64,000 nucleotides of DNA, taken from Phocoena phocoena (Eukaryota > Chordata > Mammalia > Artiodactyla > Phocoenidae). Below, one piece after another: positions 34,320 through 44,452 of the stretch; the stretch's first letter is position 1; each line of letters begins with the position of its first letter. The stretch spans positions 83,735,951-83,799,950 of the forward strand of contig NC_089225.1 of assembly GCF_963924675.1 (NCBI RefSeq), in the 5' to 3' direction. The position numbers were made by a program, and so were the translations under genes. The notes under the pieces were generated by a model, which worked only from the letters and a program-made list of their open reading frames with translations, did not search any database and had not been told where the DNA came from.

Positions 34320-36671
34320 TTAAATTCCATATATATGTGTTAGCATACGGTATTTGTCTTTTTCTTTCTGACTTACTTCACTCTGTATGACAGACTCTAG
34401 GTCTATCCATCTCATTATAAATAGCTCAATTTCATTTCTTTTTAAGGCTGAGTAATATTCCATTGTGTATATGTGCCACATCTTCTTTATCCATTCATCC
34501 GATGATGGGCGCTTAGGTTGTTTCCATGTCCTGGCTATTGTAAATAGAGCTGCAATGAACATTTTGGTACATGACTCTTTTTGAATTTTGGTTTTCTCAG
34601 GGTATATGCCAAGTAGTGGGATTGCTGGGTCATATGGTAATTCTATTTGTAGTTTTTTAAGGAACCTCCATACTGTTCTCCACAGTGGCTGAACCAATTC
34701 ACATTCCCACCAGCAGTGCAAGAGTGTCCCCTTTTCTCCACACCCTCTCCAGCATTTATTGTTTCTAGATTTTTTGATGATGGCCATTCTGACTGGTGTG
34801 AGATGATATCTCATTGTAGTTTTGATTTGCATTTCTCTAATGATTAATGATGTTGAGCATTCTTTCATGTGTTTGTTGGCGTTCTGTATATCTTCTTTGG
34901 AGAAATGTCTATTTAGGTCTTCTGCCCATTTTTGGATGGGGTTGTTTGTTTTTTTGTTATTGAGCTGCATGAGCTGCTTGTAAATTTTGGAGATTAATCC
35001 TTTGTCAGTTGCTTCATTTGCAAATGTTTTCTCCCATTCTGAGGGTTGTCTTTTGGTCTTGGTTATGGTTTCCTTTGCTGTGCAAAAGCTTTGAAGTTTC
35101 ATTAGGTCCCATTTGTTTATTTTTGTTTTTATTTCCATTACTCTAGGAGGTGGGTCAGAAAGGATCTTGCTGTGATTTATGTCATAGAGTGTTCTTCCTA
35201 TGTTTTCTTCTAAGAGTTTGATAGTTTCTGGCCTTACATTTAGGTCTTTAATCCATTTTGAGCTTATTTTTGTGTATGGTGTTAGGGAGTGATCTAATCT
35301 CATACTTTTACATGTACCTGTCCAGTTTTCCCAGCACCATTTATTGAAGAGGCTGTCCTTTCTCCACTGTACATTCCTGCCTCCTTTATCAAAGATAAGG
35401 TGTCCATATGTGCGTGGGTTTATCTCTGGGCTTTCTATCCTGTTCCACTGATCTATCTTTCTGTTTTTGTGCCAGTACCATACTGTCTTGATTACTGTTG
35501 CTTTGTAATATAGTCTAAAGTCAGGGAGCCTTATTCCTCCAGCTCCTTTTTTCGTTCTCAAGATTGCTTTGGCTATTCGGGGTCTTTTGTGTTTCCATAC
35601 AAATTGCGAAATTTTTTGTTCTAGTTCTGTGAAAAATGCCAGTGGTAGTTTGATAGGGATTGCATTGAATCTGTAGATTGCTTTGGGTAGTAGAGTCATT
35701 TTCACAATGTTGATTCTTCCCATCCAAGAACATGGTATATCTCTCCATCTATTTGTATCATCTTTAATTTCTTTCATCAGTGTCTTATAATTTTCTGCAT
35801 ACAGGTCTTTCGTATCCTTAGGTAGGTTTATTCCTAGATATTTTATTCTTTTTGTTGCAATGGTAAATGGGAGTGTTTTCTTGATTTCACTTTCAGATTT
35901 TTCATCATTAGTATATAGGAATGCCAGAGATTTCTGTGCATTAATTTTGTATCCTGCTACTTTACCAAATTCATTGATTAGCTCTAGTAGTCTTCTGGTA
36001 GCATCTTTAGGATTCTCTATGTATAGTATCATGTCATCTGCAAACAGTGACAGCTTTACTTCTTCTTTTCCGATTTGGATTCCTTTTATTTCCTTTTCTT
36101 CTCTGATTGCTGTGGCTAAAACTTCCAAAACTATGTTGAATAAGAGTGGTGAGAGTGGGCAACCTTGTCTTGTTCCTGATCTTAGTGGAAATGCTTTCAG
36201 TTTTTCACCATTGAGGATGATGTTTGCTGTGGGCTTGTCATATATGGCTTTTATTATGTTTAGGAAAGTTCCCTCTATGCCTACTTTCTGGAGGGTTTTT
36301 ATCATAAATGGGTGTTGAATTTTGTCGAAAGCTTTCTCTGCATCTATTGAGATGATCATATGGTTTTTCTCCTTCAATTTGTTAATATGGTTTATCACAT
36401 TGATAGATTTGCGTATATTGAAGAATCCTTGCATTCCTGGAATAAACCCCACTTGATCATGGTGTATGATCCTTTTAATGTGCTTTTGGATTCTGTTTGC
36501 TAGTATTTTGTTGAGGATTTTTGCATCTATGTTCATCTGTGATATTGGCCTGTAGTTTTCTTTCTTTGTGACATCTTTGTCTGGTTTTGGTATCAGGGTG
36601 ATGGTGGCCTCGTAGAATGAGTTTGGGAGTATTCCTCCCTCTGCTATATTTTGAAAGAGTTTGAGAAGCAT
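34320..36671 (-). pseudogene. L1 ORF2p, 783-codon open fragment with RT and zinc knuckle
   Basis: The fragment begins shortly before the RT fingers ([10 protein letters not shown]), with [13 protein letters not shown] and the polymerase motif FADD at residues 210-213 (36033-36044). These residues coordinate catalytic metals in L1 reverse transcriptase. The thumb and the long C-terminal region follow. The knuckle C640-X3-C644-X7-H652-X4-C657 precedes the terminal block [20 protein letters not shown] and the stop. Full-length mammalian ORF2p is about 1,275 residues, so roughly 490 N-terminal residues are outside the frame. The break upstream is a one-base deletion at about 36718, in the SPGP block, so the ATG at 36671 is not the natural start. 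Not expected to be functional. Confidence 0.93.
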
Positions 36672-37390
36672 AAGTGTTAGCTCTTCTCTAAATGTTTGAT
36701 TGAATTTGCCTGCGAATCCTCTGGTCCTGGGCTTTTGTTTGTTGGAAGATTTTTAATCACAGTCTCAATTTCAGTGCTTGTGATTGGTCTGTTTATATTT
36801 TCTATTTCTTCCTGGTTCAGTCTCAGAAGTTGTGCTTTTCTAAGAATTTGTCCATTTCTTCCAGGTTGTCCATTTTATTGGCATAGAGTTGCTTGTAGTA
36901 ATCTCTCATGATCCTTTGTATTTCTGCAGTGTCAGTTTTTACTTCTCCTTTTTCATTTCTAATTCTATTGATTTGAGTCTTCTTTTTTTCTTGATCAGTC
37001 TGGCTAATGGTTTATCAATTTTTTTTATCTTCTCAAAGAACCAGCTTTTAGTTTTATTGATCTTTGCTATCATTTCCTTCATTTCTTTTTCATTTATTTC
37101 TGATCTGATCTTTATGATTTCTTCCCTTATGCTAACTTTGAGTTTTTTCGTACTTCTTTCTCTAATTGCTTTAGGTGTAAAGTTAAGTTGTTTATTTGAG
37201 ATGTTTCTTGATTCTTGAAGTAGGATTGTATTGCTATAAACTTCCGTTTTAGAATTGCTTTTGCTTCATCCCATAAGTTTTGGGCGGTCGTGTTTTCATT
37301 GTCATTTGTTTTTAGGTATATTTTGATTTCCTCTTTGATTTCTTCAGTGATCTCTTGGTTATTCTTTAGCTTCCGTGTGTTTGTATTTTT

Positions 37391-37840
37391 TTACAGATTT
37401 TTCCTGTAATTGATATCTAGTCTCATACTGTTGTGGTCAGAAAAGATACTTGATACGATTTCAATTTTCCAAAATTTACCAAGACTTGATTTGTGACCCA
37501 AGATATGATCTATCCTGGAGAATGTTCCATGAGCACTTGAGAAGAAAGTGTATTCTGTTGTTTTTGGACGGAATGTCCTATAAATATCAATTAAGTCCAT
37601 CTTGTTTTATGTATCATTTAAAGCTTGTGTTTCCTTATTTATTTTCATTTTGGATGATCTGTCCATTGGTCAAAGTAGGGTGCTAAAGTGCCCTACTCTG
37701 ATTGTGTTACTGTCGATTTCCCTTTTTATGGCTGTTAGCATTTGCCTTATGTATTGAGGTGCTCCTATGTTGGGTGCATAAATATTTACAATTGTTATAT
37801 CTTCTTCTTGGATTGATCCCTTGATCAAAATTGGGTCATT
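37391..37840 (-). pseudogene. L1 ORF2p endonuclease domain remnant
   Basis: Two open stretches in different frames, about 37840-37670 (IKGSIQEEDITIVNIYAPN) and 37600-37391 (DLIDIYRTFRPK, ending with FSDHNSMRLDI), belong to the APE-like endonuclease of ORF2. The SDH motif near the end of the domain is kept. The catalytic start of the domain is absent because of truncation at 37840. At least one frameshift separates the stretches. Confidence 0.88.
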
Positions 37841-38160
37841 TATAGAGACATGGATGGATCTAGAGACTGTCATACAGAGTGAAGTAAGTCAGAAAGAGAA
37901 AAACAAATATCGTATATTAACGCATATATGTGGAACCTAGAAAAATAGTACAGATGAACCGGTCGGTGTTCAGGGCAGAAATAAAGACACAGATGTAGAG
38001 AACAAACGTATGGATACCAAGGGGGAAATGTGGCGGTGGAGGTGGTGGTGTGATGAACTGGGAGATTGGGATTGACATATATGCACTAATATGTATAAAA
38101 TGAATAACTAATAAGAACCTGCTGTATAAAAAAAGTAAATAAAATAAAATTCAAAAAAGA
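37841..38160 (+). mobile_element. L1 3' end fragment, opposite orientation
   Basis: Plus-strand L1 text begins at TTTATAGAGACATGGATGG (last codons of ORF2), followed by a stop, a 3'UTR (GGAGATTGGGATTGACATATATGC, AATAAGAACCTGCTG) and an A-rich tail ending near 38160. It matches the tail subfamily at 19787-19948, a different one from the 27 and 34 kb copies. It abuts the minus-strand L1 head to head at about 37840. Confidence 0.88.
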
Positions 38161-38370
38161 ACGAAGGCCTCAGGGTAGTAAGGTGACATTGTACAGAGTA
38201 TAGGCTTTAGCAAGTCTAACCTTCATGACAATTTTTACTCCTCCATCCTGAGCCTCAGCTTTCTCATCTCTAAAACGAAGACTATACAAATTCATCTTAA
38301 ACATTTACTAAGAGTTGTGTGAAATGTCTAATTCAAGTGGTACATATGTGTGTATTTTTCATTATTATTA
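38161..38370 (+). mobile_element. Probable MIR remnant
   Basis: Blocks GTATAGGCTTTAGCAAGTC, TCCTGAGCCTCAGCTTTCTC and CTCTAAAACGAAGACTA follow MIR order in plus orientation. Divergence is high, and the element directly abuts the L1 tail, so its start is uncertain. Confidence 0.5.
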
Positions 38371-41009
38371 AGTCCCCTCTCTTACCAATACAAATGGAAC
38401 AAATCATCTCACCCTCTACTACTCCTTTCTCAATGCATCTCTCTGTCTTCTCGTTATAATAAGAATGGTTTTTGGAAAAGGATCTGCCCCTAGGGTTTGG
38501 TCCTGGTTTTCATTTTAGGTAGACTTTTTGAGGTTAAAAAAAAGTTGGTGGGGAAGGGAGTGGGGAGAAGAAAAAGTCTGTAGAGTATAACCCCAGGCAT
38601 GGATTGACTCTGCTTTCAGGGAGAAGAGAACCCACAAGAAGAGAGAAAACATCTCCCCCTTCCTCAGAACTTGCATTTTTCCCAAGTAAAAAGACTTGAG
38701 TTTGTGACGATATCTTTAGGCTCATAAAGTATAACTTCATTTTTAATTAAGGTTTTCCTCGAGAGCTACGTCTTCTGAAATATGCTTTTGGTATCAAGTC
38801 ATGATCATCCATACTATATATTTGTAATATGCACATATATACACCACATACATATTTATATATAATATTAGAGTCTGTTACCATGACAACTATTACAGTA
38901 CTAACAAATTAAGCATTGACTCTGCTGTAATAAGAAAAAAAGAAATTCAAATGAAACACGAAGCATTTGTTTAAGCACAAATAGCTTTAGTAATTAAATA
39001 CACAGAGAAAATTTTTTAAAAACACACATTAATATTTAGAAGCCTTTTCCAGTGTGAAACTCAGCTTTGATGTTGTTTTCCCTTTTCCATTGCATTGCAT
39101 TATACATCTTTATAAATTAAGTTTGGCATTGGGTTAACGAGAATAGATCTGCTGTGTTGGAGCCCTCACACACCCAAAACCTCAGTTCCCATTCTAAATA
39201 GTTACACTTTACATAGTTGGTGAGAAAGATTTTATGGCTCTTTTTATTCATCAGAAAGAGGACTTTTTAAAAAGAAAGCTTAAATGTGAAGTTGGTCTTA
39301 CATCCCCTGTTTCACTCAGACAACATGTAGAACTACCCCTGGGGTTTTGAATATATTAACATCCTTTCACAATTAACCCTAATGGGACAAGTGTAGCATT
39401 TTTCCAAGTAGATTTATTCAAAGCTGGAAAATACATAGTGTTTAAATAGATCTCATTATATCATCTACACCAAATCTCTCCTCTTTACATACAGAGGATT
39501 GTACCTCTTTTCACTGTCATGCAACATTAGAATAGGAAGGCATACACAAAGATGACATGGATTTGACAAAAAATTAATGATTTTTACATCACTTTAATGC
39601 TTCAAATCTGCAATTCATGTATGCTAATTAGTTCATAATGGTCTGTTGAAGAACAGAACTGTCATCCCCCTTCTTCACAGGTTTCTGGAAGCTCCGATTC
39701 AGCACAGACTTGCCCGGTTGGCTGCTGGATTCTGGGCTGTAACATGGCAGATCTATGAGAACATCCCCCTCCCCTGGTGGCATATCTCAAATAAGTGATT
39801 CCTGGGTGCCGCAGTACATACCAGAAGTAAGAGCATAGCATCGCTATATCTAAATGGTTGATTTCTGGATTTTAGGCTGTCAGGCTATATACCTCAGAGG
39901 GCAGCTGTCAGATTCCTAAATGTATGAAGTTGTATTATGTGGCACATTTTGAAAATGTATGTACAATTTTTTTAAATTTATTTACAGATAAAAAGGGCTG
40001 CAAAACTTGGAGAGAGGAAACAAAGGGGGCTAAAAAGATCAGATATCTTTCTTTCCTGTGAAATCATGTCTGTCTTCTCCAATGCAAGAAAAGCAGCTAC
40101 CCATCCCATTTTCCTTTAGTCTTTGTGCTGCTGGGGCGGAGACAAAGGCTGTCACAACATCACGAGAGGGTGAGCTGAACTGCTTCACAGACCAAATAGA
40201 AACACAAGGGCTTGCTGGGAGCTGCAAGATTTGAAAACTCGTTGCTCCGTTTTTACTGGCGAGAAACCCGATTTTCCCTGATCTCATGATAGAGGCTTGA
40301 CCCAATGTGTTTCTCATATCACATCTGCTGATCTGTGAACCCAGCTACATACAGCACATGACCGAAGAGAAGTTTACACAAAGGAAACAAGCATCAAATT
40401 TGTCTTCAGGTTTGAAATATCAGTCAGGTTCCTGCTTGCTGAAATTTTGTCTTGAAGACTCTAAAATGAAGATGTATTTAATTTAAAATATTTTTTTCAC
40501 TGGGAAGTATGAATCAGAGATGATAACGGAAGAACCGAACTAGGCCAGGAAAAAAAGTGCTCCAAATGTAGTTGAGCTATTAAGAGTTTTTAGATAATGA
40601 CGAATAGACTGTTAATAAACATACAAAATAATGATATAATGAAAGGGAGTTTAAAAGTGATCAAATTAATAAGAAATATTTTGTTTAGAGCTTTAGGTAA
40701 GGAGTGTATGTAACCAGGGAGGAAAAAATATTTACTAATCAGAATAGACGTTTAATAAATGTTGAATGAATGAAGGATGCTCTTCAAATAATGTCGTGAC
40801 TTAGGACAGATATAAAATGATATTTCAACCTAGAGGCTGAACATGGTTCTCCGGTCAGCAACAGGAAACCTCACATTGACCGGAATGACTGTATTTTATC
40901 TACATTGGATATCTGAATAACACTTTCTTGTGAAGGAAACTAAACCACAAACTTGAAGCTCCCTCCAAAGCTTGGGTTATTCAAATTTGCAGATTTAAAT
41001 TTGTGTTCT
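38371..41009. other. Unassigned AT-rich sequence, no gene found
   Basis: No repeat is secure here, apart from a short L2/MIR-like end at about 40740-40775 (TTTAATAAATGTTGAATGAATG). Between 38740 and 39660 the sequence holds several homeobox-type ATTA/TAAT clusters and TATGCTAATTAG at about 39620. The stretch is repeat-poor, which makes it a candidate for conserved noncoding DNA, but nothing here proves conservation. Confidence 0.4.
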
Positions 41010-41470
41010 GGAAAATACTTAGGAGTGGGATGGCTGGGTCACTTAGTAGATGTATGCTTGGCTTTTGGAGAAACTGACAAACTGTTTTTCAAAGTGGTTG
41101 TACCATTTTACATTCCCACCAGCAGTTTATGAGGGGTACTCTTCTTCCACATTCTCACCAACACGTGATATGGCCAATCTTTTTAACTTTAGACATTCTA
41201 ATAGGTACAGAATTATATCTTGCCGTAGTTTTGATTTGCATTTCCCCAATGACTAATGATGTTCACCACTTTTTCATGTTCTTATCTGCCATCCATATAC
41301 CTTCTTTGGTGAAGTGACTGTTCAAATATTTGCCAGTGTTTAATTTGGGTTGTTGGGTTTTATTTTTATTGTTGGTTTTATTCTGGATACAGGCTTTTAT
41401 CAGATATACAATTTGTAAATATATTCACCTAGTCTGATTCTTCTCTTTTCATGCTCTTAGCACTATTTTT
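41010..41470 (-). mobile_element. Old L1, ORF2 C-terminal part, inverted
   Basis: The minus strand reads L1 ORF2 C-terminal text: plus-strand landmarks are GGGATGGCTGGGTCAC, TTGTACCATTTTACATTCCCACCAGCAG (the zinc-knuckle region), and TTTTGATTTGCATTTCCCC. A further fragment of L1 in the same sense may lie at 41640-41810. All frames are broken. Confidence 0.8.
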
Positions 41471-41501
41471 GGAAGAGCAGATATTCTTCATTTGGTGAAG
41501 T

Positions 41502-41555
41502 CATATATATATGTGTGTATGTGTATATATATATACATATATATATATATATAGG

Positions 41556-41592
<37 letters not shown>

Positions 41593-41607
41593 GTGTGTGT
41601 GTGTGTT
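41502..41607. repeat. Composite (TA)/(CA)/(TG) microsatellite with dyad symmetry
   Basis: ATATAT and GTGTGT runs are followed by a 30-base AC run, ATATACG and a GTGTGT run. The AC and GT parts are complementary and could pair as a hairpin or cruciform. Confidence 0.94.
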
Positions 41608-41834
41608 TTGGTGTCTTCTTTCCCTAATCAGTCTGTCAGTCTGCTAGAAGTTTACTATTTTATTACCTTCTGAAAATACAAATTTTGTCTTTCTTAATTT
41701 TTACCTGTTTCTCTGTTTTTGATTTCATTGATTTTTCTGTTCCCATCTTTACTGTTTCTTTTCATCTGCTCATTATACATTTCATTCGATTTTATTTTTC
41801 TATGTCTTAAGATGGATGCTGAGGTCATTGATTT

Positions 41835-42625
41835 TAGACCAAAGAGAAATGAAAGCATATGTGCATGCAAAGATTGTTATACAAATATTCATTTGTTTAT
41901 TTTTATTTATTTATTTTTTGCTTTTGTTTTTGTTTTTGCGGTACGCGGGCCTCTCACTGTTGTGGCCTCTCCCGTTGTGGAGCACAGGCTCCAGACGCGC
42001 AGGCTCAGCGGCCATGGCTCACGGGCCCAGCCGCTCCGCACCATGTGGGATCTTCCCGGACCGGAGCACGAACCCGTGTCCCCTGCATCGGCAGGCGGAC
42101 TCTCAACCACTGCGCCACCAGGGAAGCCCTGATTTATTTTTAATAGTCAAAATCTGGAAACTATTCAAATGCTCATCATCAGATAAATAAATACATAAAT
42201 TGTGCTATATTTATGCAAGGGACTACTACTCAGCAGTAAAAAGAGAAGAAATATCATTATACAGACTATGTAGATGCATCTGAAAATAATTATGCCAGTG
42301 AAAGAAACTAGAAAAAAGATGTAACACATGATTTTATCTATATAAAATTATAGAAAATGCAAAGTAAGCTCTAGTGACACAAGTAGATTGAGTATTGTAA
42401 ATACTCAATTGCCTGGGGATGGACATGGAAGAGTAGTAAAGAAGTATTCAAAAGGGGCGCCAGGAAACTTTTGACAATGATGGAAATGTTCATTAACTTA
42501 ATTGGAATCAGTGTTTCATGGGTGTACATGTATTTTGAACCTGATCAAATTGTGTATTTTAAATATGTGTAGTTTGTTTTATGTCTATTATATCTCAACA
42601 GAGCTTTTTAAAAAGACACCACTAT
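41835..42625 (+). mobile_element. Old L1 3' part, split by a SINE
   Basis: L1 text before the SINE (AAGAGAAATGAAAGCATATG) continues after it (AAATCTGGAAACTATTCAAATG .. CTACTACTCAGCAG .. AGAAACTAGAAAAAAGATG) to a 3'UTR ending near 42610. Its reading frame is destroyed. Confidence 0.75.
41906..42132 (-). mobile_element. CHR-2-type SINE in old L1, inverted
   Basis: Short form beginning with (TTTTTG)n and GCGGTACGCGGGCC and ending ACCAGGGAAGCCC. The target TTTATTTTTA is repeated at 41896-41905 and 42133-42142. L1 host text is continuous across the site. Confidence 0.94.
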
Positions 42626-42631
42626 AAAAAT

Positions 42632-43190
42632 GATAAAGGCCACAGAAGAGGAGAAAATATTTACAATACTCATATTTGACTTGTACCCAGAATATATAAA
42701 ATAACTCTTACAACTTGATAATAAGGAGAGAAATACCCCAATAAAACAATGGAGAAAAGATTTCAACAGACATTTCATAAAGAAATATATATGAAGGGCC
42801 CATAAGCCTATGAAAAGAGGCTCAACAATATTAGTCATCAGGGAAATACAAATTAAAACCACAATGACATATCACTACATGCCCATTAAGATGGATAAAA
42901 TTAAAAAGAGTGATAATGTAAAAACATTGGCAAGGATGCAAAGGAGCTGAAATTTTAATGCATTGCTATAGTGAATGTAAAATAATAAAACCACTTTGGA
43001 AAACTATTTGAGAGTTTTTTTAAAAGGTTAAACTTTTATGATCCCTAGGACCCAGCAATTTCTCTCCTTGGTGTGTACCCAAGAGAATTTAAAGCATACG
43101 TCCACATAATGTATGAATATTCATAGCAAATGTATTCAAAATAGATCAGAACTGAAAATCCCTCCTCTGCTCTGGGGACTCCAATTACAT
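42632..43190 (+). mobile_element. Second old L1 ORF2 C-terminal fragment
   Basis: L1 landmarks are GAGAAAATATTTACAATACTC, CAATGGAGAAAAGATTTCAAC, AGGGAAATACAAATTAAAACC and CCAGCAATTTCTCTCC. The order repeats the part already seen in the previous element, so this is a separate insertion. It is stop-rich. Confidence 0.75.
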
Positions 43191-43262
43191 GTATATTTGA
43201 TGCTTAAAGTTGCTTCCCCTCCACCTCAAGTGATGCTCTGCTCATTTTATTTTTCAATTTTT

Positions 43263-43323
43263 TTTAAACATCTTTATTGGAGTATAATTGCTTTACAATG
43301 GTGTGCTAGTTTTGGCTTTATTG
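43263..43323 (-). mobile_element. Minimal L1 insertion (61 bp) with duplication
   Basis: Only the last ~60 bp of a young L1 3'UTR are inserted (plus-strand AAACATCTTTATTGGAGTATAATTGC in two runs, then CTTTACAATGGTGTGC). It matches the ends of the L1s at 28.4 and 33.95 kb. The flank TTTTTCAATTTTT is repeated at about 43250-43262 and 43324-43336. Confidence 0.85.
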
Positions 43324-43379
43324 TTTTTCAATTTTTAAAAAATTCTTTCTGGGTTTTATTTTAGATAGCTTTTATAGGT

Positions 43380-44320
43380 ATGTCTTCAAGTTCACTAATC
43401 TTTTTTTCTCCAGTGTTTAATCTGCTGTATTTTTTAATATCAGATATTTTAGTTTTCATCTTTGGAAGATAATTTGGGTCACTTTATGTCTTCTATGTGT
43501 CTAGTTTTCATGTGCAATCTTTCCTCTAGCCTCTTGAACTTATGGGATGCTGTTGTAATAACCCTATTAATGTCTTATCTACTAATTCTATTATCTGTAT
43601 ACTTCTTCGATCAGTTTCTATTGCCTGATTTTCATCCTCATTATGGGTCATACTTGATATCTTCCAAATGTTAATTCAGAATGTTAATTCTGTTCATTGC
43701 TGAATGGATGTCAGACATTGAGAATTTTACATTTTTGTTTGCTGGATATTGTGGTATTTCTGTAAATATTTTTGAGCTTTGTTCTGGGATGCAGTTGAGT
43801 TACTTACAAACAGTATTATCCTTTCAGAACTTGCTTTTGAGCTTTGTTATCTGGTACTGAAGCAGGCTTTATTCTAGGGTACCTTTGTCTCAAAACTGAA
43901 GCTAAGCCTTCTGAGAACTCTACCCAATGCCACATGAAGTATGAGGTTTTCTACTCTGCCTGCTGGGAATAGGAACTATTTCTGGCTTTGTGTGAGTTTC
44001 TGGTACTGTTCTTCTATTCTTTTCAGAGAGTTCTTTCCCCAGACCTGGATAGTTTCTTCACAAACCTGCACTGATCAGTACTTAGCTGAAGACTTGAGCA
44101 GGACCCTCTACAGGTCTCTTTTCTCTCCTCCAACTCTCTACCCTGCAAACTCTATCCACACAGACTCCATCAAAGTACTCGCCCTGGGATCCCATTCTCT
44201 GTTTCAGACAGAAACTCCCTCCAGGGGGCACATCAAGGCAAGTGTAGGGTTCACTGCATTTACTTCCCATCTCTCAGGGTTCACTGTCTTTCATTGTTTG
44301 TTGTCCAAATCTTAATAACT
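43380..44320 (-). mobile_element. Probable ancient L1 fragment
   Basis: The text GATGTCAGACATTGAGAATTTTAC, GGATATTGTGGTATTTCTG, TCTGGGATGCAGTTGAGTTACTT and GATCAGTACTTAGCTGAAGAC resembles an old L1-related sequence read in reverse. I recognise it as repetitive but cannot place it precisely. Confidence 0.45.
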
Positions 44321-44435
44321 ATTGTGGCATATATTTTATCCAGATTTTTTTAGTTGTTTTAGGAAGGAAGGTAAACCTAGTCCCTGTTATTTAGGCATTG
44401 CTGGAAGCAGAAATCCCATCTAATTTTGCCCCGCT

Positions 44436-44452
44436 ACTCAATGATGTCTTTC
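44436..44452. repeat. Target duplication of the RPL13A retrocopy, left
   Basis: ACTCAATGATGTCTTTC; pairs with ACTCAGTGATGTCTTTC at 45620-45636, one mismatch in 17. Confidence 0.93.

Larger units (their letters stand above)
33943..37840 (-). mobile_element. Long L1 (3.9 kb), 5'-truncated in the endonuclease domain
   Basis: The element runs on the minus strand from the endonuclease domain of ORF2 (37840) through RT and the C-terminal domain to the 3'UTR, with polyadenylation signal in CCCAATAAAGATG and tail (plus-strand T-run at about 33938-33952). ORF1 and the 5'UTR are missing. ORF2 is open for 783 codons from 36671 and broken upstream. The 3' kilobase is almost identical to the L1 at 27.3-28.4 kb. 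Near 36400-36508 the sequence merges with text that also flanks its 3' end at 33830-33942, so its 5' half may belong to the target L1 rather than to the inserted copy. Confidence 0.9.

Noticed and set aside
34133..36318. Plus-strand frames of 85-152 codons inside the long L1
   Set aside because: They are antisense shadows of ORF2 and its 3'UTR.
37841..38160. Twin-primed inversion of a single L1
   Set aside because: The inverted part has its own 3'UTR and tail and belongs to another tail subfamily, so a single twin-primed event does not fit.
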